Source of the DNA: Sthenelais limicola
Lineage: Eukaryota; Annelida; Polychaeta; Phyllodocida; Sigalionidae
NCBI GenBank assembly: GCA_942159475.1
Contig: OW804095.1
Span: forward strand, 150,774,808-150,838,807
Direction: 5' to 3'
Length of the DNA: 64,000 bases
The stretch's first letter is position 1, and every line of letters starts with the position of its first letter. Below, piece after piece: positions 44,013 to 54,553 of the stretch. The position numbers were made by a program, and so were the translations under genes. A model generated the notes under the pieces. The model had not been told where the DNA came from. It searched no databases and was given only the letters and a program-made list of their open reading frames with translations.

Positions 44013-45039
44013 ATTGTGACGTATCGTGCGAATCATCCCCTAGAATGTGACGTAAGTATTGTTTATTTTGGCGAAGATGTGTTAGAAATCTATTATATTT
44101 AGTGAAACGAATCATTCTTTATTCGTGAAATTCTTAACAGTGATATTTTCCTTCTGCGAATGCCAAGTACTCATGTTATTTTCATATTATTCAAAATTGG
44201 AATTCCAAGCTATATTGAGAGCCATAACCTAATGAATAGGGAAGTGTTACCATAGTATCAAGTGAGTCATGGATTCCAAAGACATGGGGGAGAGTGACTT
44301 TTGTATTGTAAACCACCATAAGTTGTGCAGTAAATGAGACAGTACATGTATCTATTGTCATATCCACTCAACTGACAAAGTGTATTATTACCGCGCTGTG
44401 TACGTTTATACAAGAGTCTCTCTTACTTAACTCGTGCTAGCTTACTCAGCCTCAGGAGTTGCTTTAGGGGTATTTGTCATTCATGCCACTGATGGTAAAC
44501 TGATTCGTTTATGTATATATTTTAGCTGTCTGCTAAAGTAGTTATCTATCCATATAAAAATAACGGGTTTTGGAAACTTTTTGTATTTGCTTCCTATCAT
44601 TACCGTCTGTACAATGACCTGTGTGATACTTAATATAAGGTTCAATGGAAAATAGCAGTGTATGACTGTGAAATTATAAAGAAAATAAATAAATGAAATA
44701 AATAAATAAAGGTTTGGCAACAAACCTGCATGTATAAATAACCAATTGTTAGCAAGATAGTACCTGGATAGATTTCCACTTTCCGTATACTACTTACATC
44801 ACTACGCCTGCTCTGCTAGTGAGATAGTACCTGAGTAAATTTCCACTTTCCAGATACTACTTACACCCATATGCCTGCACTTCACTCTCTCTATACTACA
44901 AACACAGCTTAGACTGTTGCCACTAAACCCATTTCTAGCTGAACATACAAGTAATAGTATGAATATATCTGTAGAATATATTGGTGGGACAATGGGCCTG
45001 TAGTGTACAGTTGTACAGAGTCATGTACGTGCTATATAA
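44013..45039. other. Unassigned sequence with a possible LINE tail
   Basis: TGTGAAATTATAAAG then AAATAAATAAATGAAATAAA (about 44668-44710) looks like a plus-strand LINE 3' end with A-rich microsatellite tail. A diverged direct repeat, GATAGTACCTGRRTARATTT then CCACTTTCC, occurs near 44756 and 44823. Confidence 0.35.
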
Positions 45040-45274
45040 GGGTCAGATTTTTAGAAAATGTACAATTGGCAGCTGTACACATTTAGTAAATTATGCTAAA
45101 TTATGCTACAATTTGGTCAATACTAGGTAAATTCGAGTATATTCAGCATTGCTTTAATTCTAGCAATCTGTTTGGTTAGGTTGAACTGTGTTTTGAAAAA
45201 TATTTTAGTTTGGAATTTGGGTTATTTGAGAAGATTGGCGAAGTTGAATTGTACATTTTTTGAAAATCTGACCC
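45040..45274 (+). mobile_element. 235-bp family element, copy 20 (subfamily A)
   Basis: Ends GGGTCAGATTTTTAG and TTTTTGAAAATCTGACCC, with A-type interior (TTGGTTAGGTTGAACTG, TTTAGTTTGGAATTTGGG). No exact target duplication beyond ATA. Confidence 0.88.
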
Positions 45275-45564
45275 ATAAATCACCTTATTAACGAGGCTCA
45301 ACAGCCACTGTCTGTAGCAGTACATGTGAAGTAGCAAATAGTGACCAAAGACCGAGATTTCAGGATTCAGTGGCTGAACCAAAGCCTGCTCTATCTCTCT
45401 ATCTTACTATCCATCTATCTCTCTATTTATCTATTAATCTATCTATTTATCTCACTAAGTACCTATCATATCGCAGTGTATTAATGTGCAGTGCATAAAT
45501 TGTATTGATCCTAGGGCAGGTATAGCTCCTATATAGGAGACACATTCTTGGCAGTCAACCAAAA
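45275..45564. other. Unassigned sequence with an (ATCT)n microsatellite
   Basis: An imperfect ATCT/TCTC microsatellite occupies about 45390-45452. The rest is unique. Confidence 0.6.
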
Positions 45565-45898
45565 GGGGGAGCTTTCGCTAGATATGTTTGTTGGTAAAAT
45601 AAATGGGACTAATGGTACAGTGTATAAGCTATAGAAAACATGCCATGTTCAGCATGGAGTATTTAACAATGCTCTAATATTAATATTAACATGAGGGTTT
45701 CCATAACACAAATCTCCATCTTCCCCATCATGCATTTGGTTTTCAAAGATCATTTAAAATCTATACAAGCTATGATATTGATGGAAACATTCTTGCAATT
45801 TTCGATAAAAAAAAAACTCCATAATTATTTGTATGTTAGATTGGATCCATCCCAGGATGCACTGCAACATACGTGCACAGTGGCACATGCAAGTGCCC
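45565..45898 (-). mobile_element. 340-bp family MITE-like element, copy 3 (inverted, diverged)
   Basis: GGGACTAATGGTACAGTGTA, CATGCCATGTTCAGCATGG and CAGTGGCACATGCAAG are reverse complements of words in copy 1, in reversed order. The right end GTGCCC is followed by TA; the left end is worn. It abuts the RTE-like relic. Confidence 0.72.
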
Positions 45899-45900
45899 TA

Positions 45901-46200
45901 TTACACATCACAGCGCCCACCTGTATACCACAACAGCTGACACGGAGACGCTGGAGAAGGAGTGGACATGTTTTAAGAACGTCAGGATCTACCACCATCC
46001 CCAACACAGCCTTTAGATGGACACCACTTGACCCAGAGGAAGACCTACAACCTACTGGAGGGGAAGGAACAGTAGAGAAAGAGCTGAGAGATGGGGATGA
46101 CCCGGAGTGAGGCAGAAAGCAAGATGAGACGGATGGTCATCTCTTATTAAGACCTTATGCACTGTTTGGAGTGAATGTGACTTTTGGAGTAAAGGGGGCG
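45901..46200 (+). pseudogene. C-terminal remnant of an RTE-like LINE reverse transcriptase
   Basis: The plus strand reads TRRRWRRSGHVLRTSG, then FRWTPLDPEE, then with frame changes RGRPTTYWR, GTVEKELRD and MTRSEAESK. The order (R)RRW-x-GHVLR, RWTP, RGRPxTxWRRTVxxEL, MTxxEAExxA is the familiar tail of RTE-type reverse transcriptases, downstream of the catalytic domain. At least two frameshifts and the missing catalytic domain make it a dead fragment. Only the last roughly 80 residues remain; the upstream side is cut at the 340-bp-family copy. Confidence 0.78.
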
Positions 46201-48060
46201 GGGAGGAGTCCCACCGATCGGTTTTAGCCTTTCGTCTTGAAATACAGTTGGACCTATAGAAGGACTTGACTAGGGGTTACAAAAAGTAACAGCGTGTGAT
46301 TATAGTCATCATATATAACGCCCGTGCTGTATGAGCGGTGCAATAAAGAGGGTGCAATAATTGAGTCTCTTTTTCTTTTAACCTAAGATACTTCATGGAG
46401 AATCAAAATAAAAAAACAGAGGTTTATTTTTCCCTAAGGAAAATATTCTCCCTAAGGGCTAATAATAAATAGTGAATGGAACTCGGACCTAACAATTGTA
46501 TATGTATTTGACACAATTTTCCAATAAATTGTATTCAATTATTAGCACTTCGTTCCATTCTCTGTATATATATACGAATATAAACTACTAAATATAAAGT
46601 AAAGTGTTAGATGTTGACAGATGTGAGTGTCAGAAGGTGGAACAATGTGTACAGACGGACTCGACCATACCTCCCCCGCCTGTAGGCAAAGGTAAGGAGT
46701 TACATAAGATTGCGGCATAGAAACTGAATTCATAAAATAAATTGACTAAAACGTTATTTCCCACGATATGATATCTTCACTCTCAAACTATCCAGAAACA
46801 CATCCTGGTGAATCTGATACAACGTATCTGATCTAATATAAAGATATATTGGCACCCTAATGCATATCTGATGACATATTATGCTATATATCAACAGACA
46901 TATATGCATGTATAAACAGACATATATGATATAGGCATATCATATACAGAGATATATAACAACCCGCATACAATAACTGTAACATTTCACCATATAGCCC
47001 CAATGAACGATTACTGGGAGGTTATATTGGGTGCAGGTTGACCTGTAAATGCCATCAATGCCCATGAATTGCAAATTGGACAAATATGATGCGTTAACCA
47101 GACATAAATGTTGATTATTGTCAATGCGTGGCCCGACTCAGCCGCCTCACCCAAGTGTAGGCATTCTAGGTCAAATGAACCTTTAAAAGACTGAGGAATA
47201 TATTTCTGCTAATCAGTAACGTTGCCTAATTTGATGAAAATGTGCCAGGCAAGCGATCCAAGCAGGTTCTCAACTATAATTATCTTATTTGCAATCTTGT
47301 AAAAAAAACCCCACAAGACAGCTGTTTCCTTGGATCCTGGATCCTGGATCCTGGATCCACAGCAGAGAAATGAAAATATTATTATATGTGGCAAATCATC
47401 TGTAGCTAAATGTCATCATTGTAAGCTCGACTCCATAATATACTTTTGTCCAGAGAGTGTTTCTATGGTTATGCACTATAAGTTATGCCATTGCATTATG
47501 AAAGTTTTGTATTAGAAAAAAACCCAGACGTTAATCAATTATTAATATATCTCATGACATATCAAGATTAAACTTTTTGGTGCATTTCTTTTTGTATTGA
47601 AAAAAAACCACACAGCTCTATGCTAATTAATTTAGTGGATCAACCTTCTTTTGGAACATGTCCCTTTTCAGGACCATTGGTATAAATACATCATTATCCA
47701 GAAGGTCATATGATAGGATCCCTACATGACCTATAGGTGACCAATCTACCAGTGGCCATTGAGTCGTCAAGTGACCCCAGTCACACACACATTCCCTGAT
47801 AGGTCTGTAAAGTCAACTTGACTCATAGACCTGATCATGTGGAGGATAAATTCATTTGGATCCAACCCTTAAAGTGGAAGCATCATCTAGGCGGGGAAAG
47901 GCCTATGCTATCGGATTCACACTTACGTCCTCAATGGCTGAAATCACCATTTGCCCGCCCTCCAGATCGAGTGCACCCTAGCGGGGAGAATGTGTGTCCT
48001 TGTAACAACAGCAGGTAGGATATTAAACATAAAGGTCGCTCATGGAGGCTGATTTTTATG
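46201..48060. other. Unassigned non-coding sequence, about 1.9 kb
   Basis: A GGATCCT heptamer repeated about four times lies at 47334-47357, with dyad symmetry around each GGATCC. At 47040-47200 a complex block includes CATGAATTGCAAATTGG (POU-like) and GTTGATTATTGTCAATG. TACAGACATATATG-like repeats occur near 46900. No gene is supported. Confidence 0.4.
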
Positions 48061-48660
48061 GCAGGCGCGGGACGCAATAGTTTAAATCTTAATTATGGGC
48101 AGGGATTCTGCTAGTCGCTAGATGGCGATGTGAGATTAGAGGAGGGCCCAGTGCCATCTGTCCCGCCATTCTTGCACGCTCACACACTCACACAGCAGCG
48201 GCTATTTATAGCCGTAGCCCCGCGCGCCATGACAACCACCCCAGATGGCGCGCATGATACGTCCCCAATCTTGTGTCCTTCGCGTCATCAGTTTGTGCGT
48301 AATACGTCACAGAATGTGCGCTCCCTGCGTCGCGGAAACCTCCGCGGTCGCTTGCGCTAACGTGCGCACGGCTCTAGAAAGATGCGGCCGCGATAGCTGG
48401 GGACACAGAGCCCGGCCCGGGACTAGACTTTTAATAGAAGCATGACCGTGCTTAATGTTATGAATATTCATGCTCGTCCCGCGAGGATCGACGAGATTGA
48501 TTATAGTGACCGTCTGTCGTCTATGGCGAGCATCCGTTCAATAAGAAGAGGGCGGAGGCTGAACGAAATGCCCTCTCCCCGGTCAAGGGTCACACCAGTG
48601 CCCCCCGAACCTACTTCTCTCCCTATCATTGAAGGCGCGCAAGAATAAAGTGAAATCAGA
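48061..48660. promoter_or_regulatory. CpG-rich segment, candidate promoter or enhancer
   Basis: CpG dinucleotides are far denser than in the surroundings (GCGCGC, CGTCGCGG, CTCCGCGGTCGC). GGCTATTTATAGCC at 48200-48213 contains a consensus MEF2 site CTATTTATAG and could also act as a TATA-like element. TACGTCAC near 48303 is CRE-like. CGCTAGATGGCG at 48116 fits the core of CTCF sites. Short frames (66-76 codons) overlap here, but none has a recognised domain. Confidence 0.35.
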
Positions 48661-49139
48661 TTTACATTTTGCCCGGGGACATCATTTCTATGCTTGACCA
48701 CAATAAGCCTTCATCAGGGTAAATAAGATGTAATCACACCCCAAGTAAATATGACTGTAAATAGATATTCCCAATTTTGAATGTGCAGAGGCAGAATGCG
48801 GAATGAAGAGAGGAAAGAGATCATTTTTTATTATTTTCAGGTTCTTTGTGACGCAAAAAAAACAAGGTCACTCCAGAAATACGGTATGGGAAGTAAAATA
48901 TCCTTATGAATAACAATTTTAAATATCGCCATATGTGTGCAAAAACATGCTGGTGTCCAGTTACTTGACACGGTGGGGGGATGAACTCAAAACAATCTGA
49001 TTGTATCAGTGAAATGAGAGAGTAATAATCCACTTTTGCTCTAGAACTTTTTGCAGGTTTCCGGACTGCATCTGATACATGCCTTATTTCCCGTAGCAAG
49101 CAATATGATACAGGAAAGGCAAATTGCACATCGCGGAAA
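48661..49139. other. Unassigned non-coding sequence
   Basis: AT-richer DNA between two CpG-rich segments; a 102-codon minus-strand frame at 48821-49129 lacks a recognised domain. Confidence 0.35.
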
Positions 49140-49420
49140 CAAGACCATCATGCCCGGCCCTGGAATTCAATCTTGGAGCCTCGCAGTGTCTCGCGTTAAT
49201 TCTTTAAATCTCGTGACGTTGCGTCTGTAGGTTATCAGCGTCGAGGAAGGAACGCTGTGCCCGCAGGCGACGTTAGTCATGGACGCAAGGGGGACGCCCG
49301 GAACCGTGCTAGAGACGCGCTTCCCCCCCCCCCTCTCAGGGGCAGAGTCAGAGATTTCCTCTGGGCTGGAAAGCAGGGGGGGCGGAGAGAGAGAGATTAA
49401 AAGGACTGATAATGCCCAAA
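49140..49420. promoter_or_regulatory. Second CpG-rich segment
   Basis: Many CpGs with several GACG/CGTC words (GTGACGTTGCGTC, GGCGACGTTAG), followed by GGGGGGCGGAGAGAGAG. No open frame of interest, so regulatory sequence is likelier than coding, but nothing proves function. Confidence 0.25.
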
Positions 49421-49561
49421 ACTCTTCCCCCGATTGCTACTAATATCATACCAATAAGCAAGAATTTTTATATCCACTCAAGACACATTTATGGTTTTTG
49501 ATATAGTATTTTCGTTCTACATGATTAAAGATTAACATTTAATTTTCGCTTTTAAGAGTTA

Positions 49562-49604
49562 AGGGGGGGGGGGGTGCCCCCCCTGTCCCCCCCCCTCCAT
49601 ACGA
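49562..49604. repeat. G-run followed by C-runs (hairpin or G-quadruplex prone)
   Basis: A run of about twelve G is followed after TG/T by runs of seven or more C twice, so the strand can pair with itself. A TCTCC repeat follows at about 49668-49688. Confidence 0.85.
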
Positions 49605-51032
49605 TCCAGCAATGCCTCTCACCACTGCGTCTCACAACAATGGCCCTAATAGGACCATCTCACGTCCCTCTCCTCTCCTCTCCTCTCCTGGCACATCTCT
49701 ATTTTAATAGTCTACCTTCACCCAAAAAATAAGCCAACCCTGGCTGCTGCCTCTTCTGCTGGTTATGAAGGCTACACGCCGGGCTACCTACGCTTCATTT
49801 AAGGCCTGGGGACCAAGTTGTCCATTACTTTCCCAAGAGTGGACCCACTTCTAGATGGAGTCGCTTGCTTGCCTGTAGCAAATCCTGATCATATTCGCTC
49901 GATGATTTTCAATGCGAATCATCGTGAATGCAAATCAAGGGTTTGTTTATGTTTGCTCTGTTTTCTTTTTTATCAGATCAGGGGGAGACGAAAGATGGGC
50001 AAACTATACATAAAGACTATTTTACTTCATATAATTTCCCTAACTTGCTGATCTATACCGAATACCGGAGAACTCCTCTAATGGTAGTGTGTCTGCAATA
50101 AATGTTTTCAAATCAAATCAAATACTGTTCACATAAGACATTGAGACAACCATCTCACATTGGTACCTACGGTTTGCCTTCCTCAATCAGGAAACGAATA
50201 TGAAATCTCACCTGAAACATAGAAAAGAAAACATGAATATTTCATCAAATAGATTATCAGTGATCTGGAATCAAAAGCAAGTTCATGAAATTAACCATTC
50301 ATTAAGACATTGTGGTTAGTAAGGATAGCGACTATTTTATAGAACAATCTCAAGGATGAGATAGACACCTATTGTTTAAAATATTAATAAGAAACTAATT
50401 TCACACAACCTCTATTCATAACAGTGGTCGGGCATGCTCTTTCATTTATTCATTTATTTGTTTATAGTATTCACAGCACAGTATATGGTTTGCAAATCCA
50501 CGTTTACACTTAGAAATGCATTCCCCTATACGGGACAACATTATTCCCAGCCCTATTTCATTCAGTTGTCTTCATATCGATGCCACAAGATTCATTCAAG
50601 GCACTGTTAGCATAGAAGGGACCAATGCAGTGATAATGAAAGAAAAATAAACTCCCCCTGTATAAAAATATCTTTGATAAAAACTTTCAACAACCATTGT
50701 ATTCTTTTCATTGGCCTGGGAATCATCACCTTCCATCTTGCGTATCACGTGATACACAAATTCACTGGGTTGGAAAAGAGACAAGATGGGCGAGAAGATC
50801 TACTCATGAAAAACTCAAGAACGTATCATCTTCGATGCTTCCATTTGTCTGGATCCTGCCTATTTGGCCATGAATAATTAATGGTTGAGAACTTCAGAGG
50901 CCTAATTAAGGAATTGGTATTTTGATCTTTGATACAATAGGTATCAAAGAGAATGTAGCTAAGATAAAAAGTGAACAAGGTTCTATGACCTTGATTCGAT
51001 TTGATATCAAAATGTGAACGCTGTGTAACGCC
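49605..51032. other. Unassigned sequence with a likely retroelement tail
   Basis: GTCTGCAATAAATG then TTTTCAAATCAAATCAAAT (50090-50122) looks like a plus-strand LINE 3' end with an AAATC tail. TATCACGTGATACAC near 50743 is a palindromic E-box. No gene is supported. Confidence 0.4.
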
Positions 51033-51267
51033 AGGTCAGATTTTCAGAAAATGTACAATTGGCAGCACTACACATTTAGTAAATTCTGCTAAACTAGGCT
51101 GCAATTTGGCCAATACTAGGTAAATTCAAGTATATTTGGCATTGCATTGATACTAGCAATCTGTTTGGTTAGGTTGAACTGTATTTTGAACTTTATTTTC
51201 GTCTGAAATTTGGGTTATTTGAGAAGATTGGCGAAGTTGAATTGTACATTTTCTGAAAATCTGACCC
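51033..51267 (+). mobile_element. 235-bp family element, copy 21 (subfamily A)
   Basis: Ends AGGTCAGATTTTCAG and TTTCTGAAAATCTGACCC, A-type interior. CCAG occurs at both junctions if the ends are trimmed by one or two bases. Confidence 0.9.
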
Positions 51268-51401
51268 AGATACAGCAGCTTTCTCATGCGAAATAATTGT
51301 GAGTATGCTATAAATGAGTAAAGTTTATTTTGGTCTGTACCATCTTTAGTACATCCTTTATCTCTATGAATAGCTCGATAGCTTTTCTTACTCTATAAGG
51401 C

Positions 51402-51748
51402 AAAAAAAATAGGCGTGTTTCCGATTTATCTGGCTGAAAATTAGGTAGGGGGGTGGTAACTTTTTTTTTTTATTTTTTTTTTTTTTTGGAAACCACCTCC
51501 CAGGAACTGAAAAAAATGTCCATTTCATAACAATAGTTGTTTTAAACAAGGGAAATGTGCTTTTTGACAGTTCTGGGCTAGGAAAACCCATTTTCCTGCT
51601 TTCATAAGCTTTTTTTGTCAGAAAATCCCAAAAAAGTAAGATATGATTTTTTAAAAAATCAGGTATGGTAAGAAAAAAGTTAGGTAGGGTAAGGTTTTTC
51701 TAGGCGTGTGGGGGGGGGGGGGGTAAATCGGAAACACACCTATTTTTT
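51402..51748. mobile_element. A/T-rich TIR element (GTGTTTCCGATTTA family)
   Basis: ATAGGCGTGTTTCCGATTTA (to 51428) is mirrored by TAAATCGGAAACACACCTAT (from 51724) with one mismatch, each preceded or followed by a run of A or T. Inside are a T-run at 51461-51487, GGTAGGGGGGTGGTAA, AGTTAGGTAGGGTAAGG and a G-run near 51708-51723. Non-coding, about 350 bp. Only one copy is visible, so the family is proposed from the TIRs alone. Confidence 0.7.
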
Positions 51749-51936
51749 CCCCCTAATTATAGTGGATATAAATATATAGCTATCATTTTCTGTATGGCTG
51801 GGCATTGTTTCTTTCGTGTTACCGAGTTGAGAAATGAGGATGATTAGAATCGCCCTACACGAATGTCAAGTATGGATCTAGCGCTCTCACTCGCCAGAAC
51901 TAGTATTATCTAGCTACATAATGTAATGGTAATTAT

Positions 51937-52348
51937 ATGTGATGTGTTTCAGGAAAATAAGTCATAAGTCGCAAAATTGATATTTTTCAAAGTGTTTTTT
52001 TCACAAGATCACATAATTCGAATGTTCTAATTTTTGGGAGGTTTATCACTTATAGCTATATCTATAGTTGTATCAAATTTCAGGACAATCTATCTAATAT
52101 ATCCTTTCGTTTTAAAGGTCGTCATATGGACTACATTTAGGTACTTTACTGTTTATTGACCCCCAGAAATAATAGAAACTATTTTTTTCAAAAACGAAAA
52201 TATCAAACGTAAAATCTAGAAACACTTATTAAATTATTAGACTGTTTACTATCATTGGAATCGGCATGATCTCATCTTTTCAAATATAATGATATCTCAA
52301 AATCTATTTTTTGCGACTTATGACTCATTTTCCTGAAACACATCACAT
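51937..52348 (-). mobile_element. 410-bp family element, best complete copy
   Basis: Left end TATGTGATGTGTTTCAGG then AAAATAAGTCATAAGTCGC. Right end GCGACTTATGACTCATTTTCC then GAAACACATCACATA, with TA on both sides. This is the most complete copy and was used as the local reference for the family. TA duplication plus TIRs suggests a non-autonomous Tc1/mariner derivative. No transposase remnant was seen. Confidence 0.9.
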
Positions 52349-52543
52349 ATGTGCAACCTTATTAGCCATACATCCTTCTGTATTGTTATATTTTTCTATT
52401 CCCATAAGAATTGGACTGACTATAGTTACTAATTATCTCATTTCTGATTATACTATTCTCCTTACAAGTGATAATGTCTCAATCAGGTTTAGCTGAGAAT
52501 AAAATCATCATTGCAATGCTTTTGTTAAATAAATACATCTTAA

Positions 52544-52631
52544 GGCCCTTGTCCACTAAGCCGATTCTCATACGATTCTCACAGAATTTAGTAGAAAAGA
52601 GTCCTCTGCGGCAATCGCCTGAGAATCGGCT
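52544..52631. mobile_element. Small fold-back element, relative of the TTA/TAA-flanked group
   Basis: AAGCCGATTCTCA (52558-52570) is mirrored by TGAGAATCGGCTT (52620-52632). TAA precedes GGCCCTTGTCCACT at 52541-52543 and another TAA sits at the right junction. The right tip matching GGCCCTTGTCCACT is missing, so it is truncated or an internal derivative. Confidence 0.55.
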
Positions 52632-53526
52632 TAAAACTAAAAAAACTAAATATGTAGCTATCAGCTTACAGATAAATAGCGATAGTTTTATTGCCTCTTG
52701 AATGTGTTAGTAGTGCTAATTCCCGCTAGGTGTGCGAGTAAACACGACTTTTAATCATTGAGTGACTCATATTACAAAAACTCGGAGCAAAAATAATCTA
52801 CAGGAGGAATTAATGCATTCTGGATGCCTCTTCTAAGCGCGGATCACCAAGGCAAACATAGTTAACTGGATCTCACTCTAAACGGTTACTAGGCAACATA
52901 GACGCCATCTCAAGTATGCAATAATCAGCGCATGCGCCCCTTGTCCTTGCCCCCTCTTCCCAAACACAGCGCCGCCTAGCGTTGAAGCTGGAACTAGCCC
53001 GAGGTCATCTCTCATTCGTCGTGTCAATATTGGTGGCGTTCTGGGCAATGCTTGGCCCGTACTTAATATTGCTGATCCCTCGGGCTGATGGAAATGCCCC
53101 CCTTTAATAAATACAAATTTATACATAAATACAAAAATTAGCAATAATAATAATGCTATGTTTGCTGCTGTTCGGAGGGCATGGATCCGGAGCTTTTTAC
53201 ATCAGGGGCATGAAGCTGGTTTGGTTTTTTCGCGCGATGTTCGTTTTTTGTTCGTTATTGCGATTGATGTCTTGATGCTGCGATCAATTTAAAAGATGGT
53301 GAACAGATTCTCAATGCACGTTTGTACAACACATTCCACTGTTGTTATGTTGCGATGATAACGATTCAAAGTTGTAAAGATAGCCTTATGTCAAATAAAG
53401 GACAAAGAGAACTGTTTAAACTGTCTTACTGAATGCTAAAATATACTATCAATATTATATGACCTTTGTCAGCTCAGGGATCGGTGGAAGACCACCACAA
53501 TGGTGAGCCATTAGCTGTTTTGTGAA
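52632..53526. other. Unassigned sequence with an RFX-like site
   Basis: GTTACTAGGCAAC at 52885-52897 resembles an X-box with a 1-bp spacer, followed by GACGCCATCTCAAG, the reverse of a YY1-like AGATGGCG word. An 88-codon minus-strand frame at 52878-53144 shows no recognised domain. Confidence 0.35.
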
Positions 53527-53604
53527 ATGAATTGAATCTAAGAATGATGTATGTAGCTCTCAACCTGAATAAAAACGAATTTTTAAAAAAACCAAAAAAA
53601 ACCC
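53527..53604 (+). mobile_element. A-tailed source-like segment (parent of the retrocopy below)
   Basis: GAATTGAATCTAAGAATG through CTGAATAAAAACGAATTT then an A-rich stretch. It contains AATAAA about 15 bases before the A-run, as in the end of a polyadenylated RNA. Its 5' extent is unknown. Confidence 0.5.
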
Positions 53605-53846
53605 CAAACGGTTTGCATACTGGCTATTCCCAGTGAATATGCTCCAGTGAGCCCATATCTCGATGCCTACAACTGTATTTTATCTAACATTGTACCCTAT
53701 AGATGCCTTATTCCTATACCTTTATCATGTCTTGATGATTAGCTGAATAAACATATGAAATCTCGATGTAATTTAATAAATTAAAGTCCCATCTAATAGT
53801 TTTTCATTTGGGCAAATGAGACCTAACACTATTGTGAGAATTTGAC

Positions 53847-53941
53847 CCAATAAAATCTAAGAATTGAATCTAAGAATGATGTATGTAGCTCTCAACCTGA
53901 ATAAAAACGAATTTTTAAAAAAAACAAAAACCAATAAAATC
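53847..53941 (+). mobile_element. Short retrocopy with 11-bp target duplication
   Basis: About 70 bp nearly identical to 53530-53604 end in an A-rich tail and are bounded by CCAATAAAATC at 53847-53857 and 53931-53941. The direct repeats, A-rich 3' end and truncated 5' end are the marks of LINE-mediated target-primed reverse transcription. The source-like copy lies only about 330 bp upstream. Confidence 0.8.
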
Positions 53942-54200
53942 AGTCAAAAAACCCTACTAAATAAAGAAATACACAAATGAACCAAGGTGTAAATCTATAC
54001 CAGACGTGGTGGGTGTCCACAGATATGTAGACAGTCAAATAGGATAACAGAAAAATACGCTGATTCAGGTAATACAACTTCCCGAACAAGGTAATCAGTT
54101 TAATGAGTATTTCATAATCCAGGTAACTAAGAGGGTTTGCTGAGGGGAAGGTCATTAAAGGGGAAATAACTGGGTGAACCTGCGACTCCTGATTAGGTAA

Positions 54201-54400
54201 GACCCTCCCCACACACAGCCGATTTGCCCACCGATTGCCCCCCGATTTGGATCTTCCGATGAATACTATGATTTCATTTCAAATCCTGGTTTATGTTTTT
54301 GAAATAGCATACCAGGGGTGGAAATGAAATCCTAGGATTCATCGGGAGACCCAAATCGGGGGACAATCGGGGGGCAAATCGGCTGAGTGTGGGCAGGGTT
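54201..54400. mobile_element. Fold-back MITE-like element, CCGATTTG family, copy 2
   Basis: Tips GACCCTCCCCACACACAG and CTGAGTGTGGGCAGGGTT, then CCGATTTGCCC and its complement, with the same central ATTTCATTTCAAATCCTGG-type inverted repeat as the copy at 34915. Flanked by TAA at 54198-54200 and 54401-54403, consistent with PIF/Harbinger-type insertion. Confidence 0.88.
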
Positions 54401-54539
54401 TAAGGGTTGACTATGAGGCCTTCCTACGTTTCTTGGGATCCTTTTGCCATGCATCCATGGTCTAGCCCCAACATCATGATCAAAGATTTCCCATCAATTC
54501 CAGGGTGACAGATTAGGCAATAGGAGTTCGTTTGCCATG

Positions 54540-54553
54540 GTTACCATAGTAAC
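54540..54553. promoter_or_regulatory. Perfect RFX X-box
   Basis: GTTACCATAGTAAC is a complete match to GTTRCCATRGYAAC, immediately preceded by TTTGCCATG. Confidence 0.45.

Noticed and set aside
45691..45918. N-terminal half of the 139-codon plus-strand frame ending at 46110
   Set aside because: This part lies in the 340-bp MITE; only the C-terminal part after about 45919 resembles a reverse transcriptase, so the start is accidental.
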